The notes beneath the pieces are model-generated. The model was not told the origin of the DNA, did no database searches, and saw only the letters and a program-made list of their open reading frames with translations. A DNA stretch of 64,000 nt, from positions 496,001 through 560,000 of the forward strand of contig NADL03000665.1 of assembly GCA_002205965.3 (NCBI GenBank). Direction: 5' to 3'. Made by a program: the position numbers and the translations under genes. The DNA is from Kappaphycus alvarezii (lineage: Eukaryota; Rhodophyta; Florideophyceae; Gigartinales; Solieriaceae). Below are positions 21,109-30,460 of the stretch, piece by piece; position 1 is the first letter of the stretch; each line of letters begins with the position of its first letter.

Positions 21109-21437
21109 CTATTTAAGTCGAAAGGATTTGCTAACATTGCAAACACTAGATACGGTAGCCAGGTCCAATAAGCAGACGATTTTGAGCGCTGAGCTTCCCC
21201 GCAAGGGCCACTGTACGGCACTGGAATAGACTTTTTAACTAAACGACCCAGGAGCCCGCCTACGGCAGCAACGAATTTCCTGTAGAAGCTTCAATCCAGC
21301 GCCATGTTACGAGCCTATCATGAATGACGACAGTCTTGCTCATACGCGGAGGTTCAACTCTTTGCATCCTATAAGTCTCCCAACTTAAGCCAATCTCTGT
21401 TCTGCGCAGTACGGTAATTCAATTAATCGTGCTCTTC
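21109..21437. other. Convergent intergenic region
   Basis: 329 bp between the 3' ends of mfd (+) and the membrane protein (-). No gene or clear terminator hairpin seen. Confidence 0.5.
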
Positions 21438-22950
21438 TTACACGAGAACAGTGTGCTCCCTTTCAGATGAAACGGGTCGTGGCGGTTGTGGTTGTTCTGC
21501 TTCAGTTGAAACTTTGCTGTCTTTATCGGAGCCATCTCCGCGACGGTAGACCACAAAAAGGGAGACACCAATTATTGCAAGAACGGCAACTCCTGCACCC
21601 ACACCAGCAATGATGAGTACTGCACCAGAACTTTGATCACCAGGATTCGGACTGTTTGTGTCAATGGGGGCCGCTGTTTGAGAATTGTTGTGTGAGGTGT
21701 CATTAGTCTGGAACAGCGTTGGAAATGTAAAGACTCCAATGGAAATTTGTTCCTCACCCTCATTTGTTGCAAGGCGAACAAAGCCCCCAAGAATGGCATG
21801 GGATTTTGAGGTTGGATCAATGAGTGAGAGACTATACATCTGTCGCTCTGCATCCAGAATTGGCTCTACAAAGTTGCTTCGGAAAAGACGTTCGCCAGTG
21901 GTATTATAAGCAGATAGAATGGGATTCTTGGTTCTGACCAACTGATTACCGTCATTTCGTACACCATCGGTATGGGAAAGCACATAAAGCACAGTTCCAT
22001 TTCGAAGCACAGTCATATCGGCCACCTCAAGATCAGTGACGTTCCACAACTTGACCAACCAATTCTCCCCCGCGGACATTTCGTACAACGACGCGATACA
22101 ACAAGCGAGGGCCCTCTGCCACATAAATGCCGCCCAACTCATCCGCCACCAAAGCCTCAACAGATGCAAGAGCGGACGCCGAATTCATGGACACGTTTTG
22201 CAAGACGCGACCATGGTCATTCAAGGAATACAAGGTGAAACGGTCGGTGGAAGCGGCTGGATTGTGGGAGGAAATTTCGGCAACAAGAATGCGAGCATTG
22301 GAAGCATCTGGGGCGACAGCGGAGGATGAGGCATGTCGGGAGGGGGAAGTAAGCGAGCGATTCCAGCCCATGTTGATGTGACCGGAGGGAAAGGTGAGCA
22401 TTTGAACGAGGCGGGTGCGGGCGAGGGTGGGATTGATGCCATCCTGAACGAGATATGTAATGTAGACCATGGTGGGACCAGTAACTGCTGAGGTTAGGAT
22501 GCAGCGGAGGGTAGAGGAGGGATGGAGGCGAACTTGGTCGACTTGAGCGGTGCGAAGTATGGAACCGGAGTAGGTATCGAGATGATAGAGGATGATTTGG
22601 ACGTAGGAGGTTGTGGAGGGGATGGGACTGGGTGCAATGGCAAAGAGGGAGCCATGGGAGGTGAGGACGATTGCGGGGGGAATGGAGGGGAGGGAAGGGA
22701 GGGGTTGGGACCAGAGTGGTTGGAGGGTCGGGGAGCGTTTGAGGACGTAGGCTGATGTGGGGCTGGTGCCGACGGCGTAGAGATTGGAGGAAGAGTCGAC
22801 GAGGGTGTCGCGGAGGACGCCGGGGGTGAAGGGGATGGATGGGAATTCGAGCAGGCCGGGACTTGAGGCGATTTGCTGGGATATGGTGAAGGGAGGGGGA
22901 ATGAGACAGAGGAGGAGGAGGAGGAGATGGAGGGGGTATTGGTGGTGCAT
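21438..22950 (-). CDS. Type I membrane protein with propeller-like ectodomain
   Basis: Not assigned to a named family. Start ATG 22948-22950. Residues 1-24 form a signal peptide with a run of Leu (HLLLLLLCLIPPPFTIS). The ectodomain of about 400 residues has recurring units of the kind seen in beta-propellers (DSSSNLYAVGTSP, LTSHGSLFAIAPSP, DELGGIYVAEGP) and many N-x-S/T sites. A single transmembrane helix near the C-terminus (VLIIAGVGAGVAVLAIIGVS) is followed by FVVYRRGDGSDKD and a short Pro/Ser-rich cytoplasmic tail. A frame change at 22067-22071 lies in a C5 run; one base fewer restores VRGENWLVKLWNV. Likely a cell-surface or endomembrane protein. Confidence 0.75.
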
Positions 22951-23951
22951 AGGTTTTGAGTATTGGGGCGGTGGAGAGCGAGGGAGGTTTGAGATTTGGT
23001 TGGGGATGGGCGGGGTTTGGGGATTGCGGGGGGGTGGGGTTGAGTGTTGTTTGGTTGTGACTGGAAGACTGTCAGCGCGGGGGGGAAGGTGACGGGCGAG
23101 AGGTTATGTGTTTGGGTATTTGGTAAGGTGTTGATGGGTGACCGCGGATGTTGCATGGTGCTGAGGAATGGGTTGCTGCTGGCGGATGGATTTTGGTGGG
23201 ACGGAGGCATTTGTTGTGCATGTTGTTTCCTTTTCGGACTGAAGCAATAGGACTAATGTGGTCGTTAGGATTGGTTTAGAGTAGTGTTGTTTATTGATGC
23301 GGCTGTTTGAAAGATGGGATCTGTGTTGAAAGTTGAATCTAATGCTGTCGTCGTTGATGGGTATTAGGAATGTGTTGTCAATGGCTACAGTGAAGGTAAG
23401 AGCTCAAGATGCATTGGGACAGGTGGAGACTTGTGATTGAGGGGAATAAAGTTACAAAAGTTACGAAAAGATGACAGCCTTTAGGGCAAATTACAGCCAA
23501 AGTATCGATATGTACTGTATACTTACAGTACGTGAAACTGACACTTCGAAATTGTACCGCTGGTGCGTACAGCACAGTATTTACAGTACAACGGAAGTGA
23601 ATTGTATACTTTACAGCACATGTGTGACTCTGCTCATCGCGAAAATGAACGATACTGTACGTCTTGGGGCGGGTGCTGTGCTGCTCCTTTCACCACACAT
23701 ACCGTTTGCCGCCGGAAATATACGTAAATCTCAACATAAAGTCTGGATCCGTATAGTAAACTGTAACTACAATACAGTGTACCACCCGCTCCTTCGCCAT
23801 ACCATATTTTCGCATTCATTTGTATATCTCTATCCCGTTCCCAATCCCACCCTCGATCCTCCATCCCCCATTCCGACGCTCCACAGCCTCCCCATTTCCG
23901 TTGTCCCTGATCCAACCCTCCCCCCACCCCGCCTACATCCCGCATCACACC
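22951..23951. other. Divergent intergenic region with CAGTAC words
   Basis: Separates the membrane protein (-) and the ABCD transporter (+). 22951-23210 is G-rich on this strand (pyrimidine-rich leader of the - strand gene). 23505-23660 and 23770-23780 hold repeated ACAGTAC/GTACTGTA words. 23820-23951 is pyrimidine-rich and is the probable leader of the transporter gene. Long open frames here are composition artefacts. Confidence 0.5.
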
Positions 23952-26016
23952 ATGAACCTCCTCCCCTTCTCCCGCCTCCCTTCACGCACCCGCATCGCCC
24001 TCGCCCTGCTCCTCTCCACCTCCGGTCTCTCCGTTACCGTCTCTCACCTACGCACTCTTCTTCGTCGTTGCCGTCTTGAACAACAATCGCTTGTTTCCAC
24101 CGCACTCGGCAAGAACGCCCTTCAAAAGCCCACAAAATCCTCCTCCTCCCCAAGGCAAGTCGTCGATCGTCGCTTCGCCGCACGCCTCACCTCCATCATC
24201 CGAGTCTGCATCCCAGGCCCCCCTGTCCAATGTAGCCGCTTTGGTTGCATTGCAGACCCTGTTTTTGTGTTGCAGGACCTTGTTGAGTAATCGCATCACA
24301 TACTTGGAGGGGCGCTGTGCCTCCAATGTCACAGCCCAAGACTGGACCCGTTTTCGTCGCGATTTGGCAAGGTTTGCCGTCACATCCATCCCGGCTGCCA
24401 TTGTCAACTCGGCCTTGAAGGCTATGCAGATTCTCGTCTCCCTTGCCTTACGTAAGAGACTCACCACGTTTTTGCACAACCTCTACATGGGCAATCGAGC
24501 CTACTATGCAGCCAGTGTCTTTTCGGGCCTGTCACACCCGGATCAACGCATCACCGATGACGTCGAAAAAGTTTTGTGATACCGTCGCAGAACTCTATTC
24601 CTATACATTCAAGCCACTGCTGGATGTCATTGTGTTTTCCCGCTCACTATCACAGATGATAGGATACAAGGGCCAGATTGCATTGTACACTTATTTCGTC
24701 GTCATTGGCGCCGTGTTGCGGAGGATGTCCCCGCCATTGGGCCGCATGACCGCCGAATTTTCGTCGTTGAGTGGCGATCTCAGGAGTGCACATCACAGAA
24801 TTGCGGCCAGCGCGGAGGAGGTCGCTTTCAATGACCCACCGGCGGGACGTGCCGAAATGATGGCCTTGAATACACGACTCAACCGTATGGTCAGACACTC
24901 CAGGTTTACTGTGGTGCAGCGCTTTATTCAGCAGTGCTTTGATGGCTATTTGGTCAAGTATACAGCCAGTATTATCGGCCTGGTGATTTTTGCGGTACCA
25001 TTGTATTATCGGAATAAGGATAAGAAGCAGCAGATGAATGAGATTGCGGGGCAGTATGTCAATTCCGTGAGGCTCATGATGCAGACCCTCGTCGGCGATG
25101 GGGGAGCTGGTGCTTGTGTACAAGAGAATCAATACTTTGGCTGGACACACTGCCCGGGTGGCCGAGTTGGTGGAAAAGGTGAGGGAGTTGGGCAAGCCAC
25201 AAGGGCATCTAGAGGCGTTCCGAAGGATTCAGGAAAGAGGCGGGGCCCATGGAACAGGGGATGGAGAGATTTGTGCTGAGGGAGAGGGAAGTGTGAAGGA
25301 AAGGATTTTGGAGGTGGGGCGCAAGTTTAGTCCTAAACGGATGTATAGCAAGCATATGAAGCTTGACGGGGTGTGGATGTGGTCACCAGAAGGGGTGCCA
25401 CTGGTGAAGGATTTGAAGTGTGAGGTAAGGGAGGGGCAAAAGTGTGATCATACTTGGTCCGAACGGAAGCGGAAAGAGCAGTATACTGAGGATGATGGCG
25501 GGATTATGGCCCTTGCAGGCGGGGACAGTGGGGCTTCCGGCGAGAGACGAGGTGTTTTACTTGTCACAGCGACCGTATATGTATGCGGGGAGCTTGAAAG
25601 AGCAGTTGATGTATCCAAGGTTGGCAGGGGTGGTGATTGGAGAAGAGGTGAGGTTCAATGAAAAAGTAGGGCGGCAATGTCTGGAGAGTGTGGAGCTAGG
25701 TCATTTGATAGGGAGATGTGGAGGATTTGATGGTCGGTTGGGATGGGAGGAGACGTTGAGTGGGGGAGAGCGGAATCGGTTGGCAGTTGCAAGACTGCTT
25801 TACCACAAGCCGAGATTCGCTGTGTTGGATGAATGCACGGCGGCGGTATCGGCAGATGGAGAGGTAGTGTTGTACAAGGCGATGGCAAAGGCGGGAATTA
25901 CAATGCTGTCTGTGGCGCATCGGCAGGCAGTCATGGAGTTCCATGAGGCTGCTATAGTGTTGGATGGAGCGGGGGGTTGGCAATTTAAGAGGCTGAGAGG
26001 AGGCGAGGAGGAATGA
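23952..26016 (+). CDS. Peroxisomal ABC half-transporter, subfamily D (ALDP-like)
   Basis: Imports fatty acyl-CoA type substrates into peroxisomes as a dimer of half-transporters. Start ATG 23952 (MNLLPFSRLPSRTRIALALL). The ABCD-type membrane domain shows LCCRTLLSNRITYLEGR, ALRKRLTTFLHNLYMGNRAY and HPDQRITDDVEKF, the last two matching the family's RLT---Y--N-YY and NPDQR---D. The nucleotide-binding domain has Walker A GPNGSGKSS (25456-25482), the Q-loop LSQRPYMYAGSL, the signature LSGGERNRLAVAR (about 25756-25794), Walker B FAVLDECTAAVS and the switch His SVAHR. Frame changes near 24180, 24566-24570 (A5 run), about 25085 and about 25430 split it, yet the order and spacing fit one protein of about 685 residues, normal for ABCD. 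The Walker B Glu and His are intact. Confidence 0.9.
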
Positions 26017-26711
26017 ATAGCATTTTCAGTGTAAAGGGTGAGGGGATGGTTGGTTGGTGGTGTGGTTGCGGTGACAGGTCTATTACCCGCTCAGAACAAG
26101 AATGTAGCGCAGGGCATGTACATTTTGCTAGGCGGATGTAGGAATAAGATAAAATGGAGTTTTGACTTTACGCTGTGGTTTGATGGGAGCACGAATGCGA
26201 CCGATGATGGACCAAAGCCGGCATTGGGGAAATTTTAAAACGCGGTCGCGGCTATTCGTTACGGTGGCGGATCAAATGGTTTTTGAATGATCTCGACTTT
26301 TTGAAACTGTAAAGAGGGCATCGACTGATTGGCTGAAATAGCACTTTGTAGATCCCGCAGGAATATACCCAATTCGGAGCTACGAAATACCGGCGAATCT
26401 GGCCTCCGCGAAGACACCAACAGAGGCATTCAAGACAAGATCTCTGGCACCAAGCCCGCAGTTTGAGCATCCATCCAAACACTGCTACGGCAGCTCAACT
26501 GAGGAGTCACGCCGCTTCAAACTCTGCAACCTGCCAGAAAGAGAGACGTGTCTCGTGCCCTCAGATACGTTGATGACCCGCGCCAACATATGATGCCCCC
26601 GTCAGCTTTCAGTCTCTCACTCCAACTCTCGTCGTATCCATCCAACTCTCAATTCCTCGGATCGTGTGTTACCCCCTTACCTCTTCACTTTCCAGTCACC
26701 AAACCCACAAC
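26017..26711. other. Intergenic region between abcD-like gene and carbonic anhydrase
   Basis: No gene recognised. A 76-codon open frame on the - strand (26252-26482) has no recognisable motif. 26620-26711 is pyrimidine-rich and precedes the carbonic anhydrase start. Confidence 0.5.
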
Positions 26712-27996
26712 ATGACCGATCCAAGCCGCCCCTTCGTTGCATCCGCCCCATTCTTCCTCCCCACCCCTGCCCTTCCCTTGCCCTCTGTTTCCGCCCGCCC
26801 TCTCACCCCCATTCCCCCCTACTGTTCGCAACAACCCCCAAACCCCTCCCGCCGCCTCTTTTTAACCCACTTGCTTCAAACCACCCTTCTTCTCTCCAGC
26901 TCTACACCCGCCTCCGCTTCTGAACCTGTTTCCAGTCCCGCCCCACCTCCCGCGTCTCCCTCCCCTTCTCCAACACCCCCCCCAAAACCACCGCGTCCCA
27001 AGCCTCGTCGCCCACTCTGGGATTATAAGCCTCCCGCCGATCCCTCGCAGTGGTCCACTCTTTCCGACGACTACACCCTGCTTTCCACTGGGATCCGTCA
27101 ATCCCCGTGCCCCTTTCTTACCGTTCCTGTCTCCCGCCCCCTCCAATCTTCCCCGTCCCACCCTTTCTACCAAATCCGTCCCCGTTCTCATTCACCTTCG
27201 ATCCCAGCCTCAATCCGCACACAAGTGGCTTTGTCTCGATTCTTACGTTCCACCGCCCCCTCCCCTTGTTGGCGATGCCCCTCCCTTGGATTCCTATGTT
27301 CCCCCGCCCCCATTAGCACTTCTTACATGGGATACTGTCGGGGTGTTTGCCTGCAGGGCCGTTCATTTCCATGTCCCTGCCGAACACGTTATCGATGGTT
27401 ACAGGGGAGTCGCCGAGGCACATTTCATATTCGAAAGGCGCACAAAGACCGTCTCGGCACCAAAAACCGATGGTGTTACCGGTGCGCCCGACCCGCTCGA
27501 CGGAGGCAACCAAATCCCTAAAGAATCTAACCCCCCCGCTTCAGATGCGGATGGCAAAGATGTACAAGGTAGTGCCGCCGCCGTTGGATTGGGCGCCTTG
27601 ACGCCTTTTGGTATTGAATCTGCTATGGCTGCGCCTGTGGATTTGCCAGAGGACTTTAAAACACTAGTGGTGGCGATGGTCGGGGTGACGGCCGAGGAGA
27701 GTGCGCCTTGGTTAAGTCGCGTGTTGGGTAAGGCTCGCGGCATGGAGGAGAAGGGTGTGGTCATTGATTTTGATCTTGGTGATGTGTTGCCAGAGTTGCA
27801 CGAAACCCCATTTTATTCTTACTCGGGCTCATTGACCACCCCGCCGGGTACGGAGGGTGTGTGTTGGATTGTCTTGGGAAAGAGAATGGCCGTTGCAGAA
27901 ACAGAGATACGGCGTCTTGCCGAGTTGCAGGGAGGACAAAATGTGCGCCCGTTACAGCCGCTGAATGACCGTACTGTCGTCAGGTTCTCAGCGTAG
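26712..27996 (+). CDS. Alpha-type carbonic anhydrase, predicted thylakoid lumen
   Basis: Interconverts CO2 and bicarbonate. Start ATG 26712. Residues 1-45 are a Ser/Pro-rich transit-peptide-like segment, followed by a twin-arginine signal: SRRLFLTHLLQTTLLLSS with an ASASE cleavage-like end, the bipartite arrangement of Tat substrates sent to the thylakoid lumen. The mature part has WDYKPPADPSQW and GIRQSP, then the zinc site HFH (27364-27372) and the third His in VAEAHF (27421-27423), and the C-terminal signature YSYSGSLTTPPGTEGVCWIV with the active-site Thr region, and VRPLQPLNDR. Frame changes near 27100 and 27220. A repeated LDSYVPPPP lies just before the core (27238 and 27283). Context suggests a role in carbon concentration near photosystem II; that is inference. 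Confidence 0.88.
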
Positions 27997-28438
27997 GCCA
28001 CTAGTAGGCACGTCTATGCAATGGTGACCAAGGTGAGGTGGGGTGGCTATCTGCTGATCTCCAGAAATATGTCTTGGTCGACGATAAAGAGCATGTTAAG
28101 TTGGTTGAGATGAGGTAGTTGCTCTTTACAGGGGACAAAAATAGAACGCACTGGTAGTAGCCTGTTCAGCCGGATTCCTTGGGTAGACTTGACCTGCAGT
28201 TATTAAAAAGAGGCCCGACAATGAGAGAGGAATCTTGAAAGTATGACTGCTAAACAGAGACACGCACCAAGCGAACTTGTAGCATCCATAGTCCTTGTAC
28301 GAATGGGCAGTTTTCCACACTGCCTCTTCTCTGTGATAGCCGGGGGAGTTTGAGGGCTCCCAGTCTTAGAGATTTACAGGGGCAGATAGTTGCCCTCTCC
28401 GCACTTTAAAGATTTCTTTGCCCTCGGTAGAATAATTT
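27997..28438. other. Convergent intergenic region
   Basis: Between the 3' ends of the carbonic anhydrase (+) and the DnaJ gene (-). No feature recognised. Confidence 0.5.
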
Positions 28439-29855
28439 TCACAGTTCAGGCTTGTCCTCGTCGGGGTCGATTCGATTTCCTTCACTCGAGTCCCTACCAG
28501 GTCCTCTCGACCCCGGTTTGCCTAACATTTGAATGGCCAGCTTCTTTTGTTCCTCACTAAGCGACTCTGGGAACTGGACCCAGAATTCGACGATGAGGTT
28601 GCCGGAGTCAAAGCCCTCATGAGAGGGCATTCCTTCTCCAGGAATAACAACTTTCTCCTTGGGGCTGATGACTTTTGAAGTCTTGATAGATACCTCCCTG
28701 CCATCCAACTGCTTGACCACGCGATCAACACCTACTAAAGCCTCTACCAAGGTAATAGTCAACTGGTAATGCAGGTCATTGCCCTCACGTGTGAAGCGAT
28801 CGTGTTCTTGGGTTATGATTTCGAAATGTACATTGCCAGGAACGTGATCCGGAACTTCATCGGTCTGAGAATCAGTGGATATTGTCTGCCCGTCGGTCAT
28901 TCCACGTTCGACATCAACAAGTAGGATACTCTCCTCCTGTTCAAACTGGCCGTTCGGGCATGAACGACATTTCGGATTGGAAATCTTACCCGAGCCTCCA
29001 CACACTGGACAGTTGGTCTGCTTTTGCTGAACAAAACCGGGGCCCAAGCGCTTGGTAGTGATAATCATGCCATGTCCATCACAGCGAGAGCACCTTTTCT
29101 CACACTCGGACCACCGGGTGCAAATAACACGGCGCTTATGTGAAGCAGTGATGACGCCGCCATTGTACAACATCTCCAGACTGACACTAAGCGGCAAAAT
29201 GACATCTGGGACACGACGCTCTTGTTGGCGACGACGACGTTGGCCGGGACCAAAGCCATTAAAAAAGCCACCGAGGTCCATGTCATCCGGGAAATTGGAA
29301 CCACCCTCTCTGACACCGTCCTCGCCATACATGTCATACTGCTCGCGTTTCGAATTGTCGGCCAGCACCTCGTACGCATTGTTGAGTTCTACATACATCT
29401 TCTCGGCATCCTTATCACCTGGATTTTTGTCTAGGTGATAAGGTCAAGCCAGTGGGCACAGATTGGACGGGCCATGAGACTGACATGTCAGTATGTTGTC
29501 ACGCATGAATGACCAGGAAAAGCATACAAGCAGGATGAGCAGAGGGCAGACAGTGAAAGAGAGGAATGGGCCTACCTGGATGATACTTGACAGCGAGCTT
29601 ACGAAATGCTCGTTTTATGGTTGCGGAATCTGCGTCGCGCGTGACGCCGAGAATATCGTAGTAGTCACGACCGGCGATGACGGTTGTGACGAGAGAGCAG
29701 GTGAGGGTGAGGATGAGGATGAGGGAGAGGAGAAGGGGAAAGGGTTTTGAAGTGCGTGGGGGACGGGAGGGGGCGTGTGGTGCGTTTGTTGGGGTGAGTG
29801 CGGAGGTTGTGGAGGAGGGGAAGGGGGGCGGGATGAGGTTGGGTGTGGAATGCAT
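28439..29855 (-). CDS. ER-type DnaJ (Hsp40) co-chaperone, Scj1/ERdj3-like
   Basis: Stimulates the ATPase of Hsp70 (BiP) during protein folding. Two exons, 29855-29576 and 29430-28439, joined across a 145-bp GT-AG intron; the join makes GAC and restores the invariant HPD of the J-domain ([17 protein letters not shown]), and the total is exactly 423 codons. A hydrophobic segment ([20 protein letters not shown]) precedes the J-domain ([20 protein letters not shown]), a signal or anchor sequence. Then a G/F-rich part, a Cys-rich domain with [16 protein letters not shown] and a degenerate CRSCPNGQ, and the C-terminal peptide-binding domain ([31 protein letters not shown]). The protein ends DKPEL, which resembles but is not KDEL/HDEL. 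Confidence 0.93.
29431..29575 (-). other. Spliceosomal intron in the DnaJ gene
   Basis: Begins GTAGGC and ends CACCTAG on the - strand. Removing its 145 bases joins CCA-G to AC-AAA and recreates the HPDKNP of the J-domain in frame. It is the only intron I can fix precisely in this window. Confidence 0.93.
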
Positions 29856-30460
29856 GACGTGAGGAAGGGGTGAAGAGGGAAGGAAAGGGGTGATGAAATT
29901 TGGGAAGGAGCAGCGGTCGAGAGGGGTGATGGCAACTGCTGTGGGAAAAGAAAGAGCGGGGCTGTTGACTGCCTTTGCTCATTCGAATGATTGATGGCTG
30001 TCTGATACCGTGGGGGCACCGGTGCTTTTTCTAGTTTTGAATACGGAATGGGTGAATGGGATTTTGGTGACGATGGGATCAGTGTGATTCGGTTCCACTG
30101 TAAGCAAAGATCGGGATATGATTGGACGTTGACCGTATCTTGACTAACTGATCAATCACAACACAGCCAATCATTGTCCTCAATTTAGTCAACACTAGCC
30201 AAAAACAGTTTGCACATGAGAGCTGCGCAACAAGTGCGCAGGTGCCATTCGCCCACAGTGCAACGGTTTGAATTCTGTCAAAACTACCACCCCAACGTGC
30301 CTAATCAACGCAGCAGCTCCTCGCAGCAGAGCAAGCGCTTACCTCCATGAGTGGCGAGGAGAGCAATGACCCGCTTCTTCAATATGCCCAGGTTTTTATG
30401 CGCTACTCTACACCCTCAAATAAAGCACTACCAAACTTGCACAAACATTCTCACGCGGCC
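29856..30460. other. Intergenic region between DnaJ start and CENP-C-like end
   Basis: Both neighbours are on the - strand. 29856-29960 is G-rich here, that is, a pyrimidine-rich leader for the DnaJ gene. No other feature recognised. Confidence 0.5.

Noticed and set aside
22494..23210. 238-codon Ser/Pro-rich open frame on the - strand
   Set aside because: Third-frame reading of the pyrimidine-rich leader and start of the membrane protein gene; low-complexity artefact.
29615..30019. 134-codon Pro/Ser-rich - strand open frame
   Set aside because: Overlaps the DnaJ first exon in another frame; the DnaJ frame carries the conserved J-domain.
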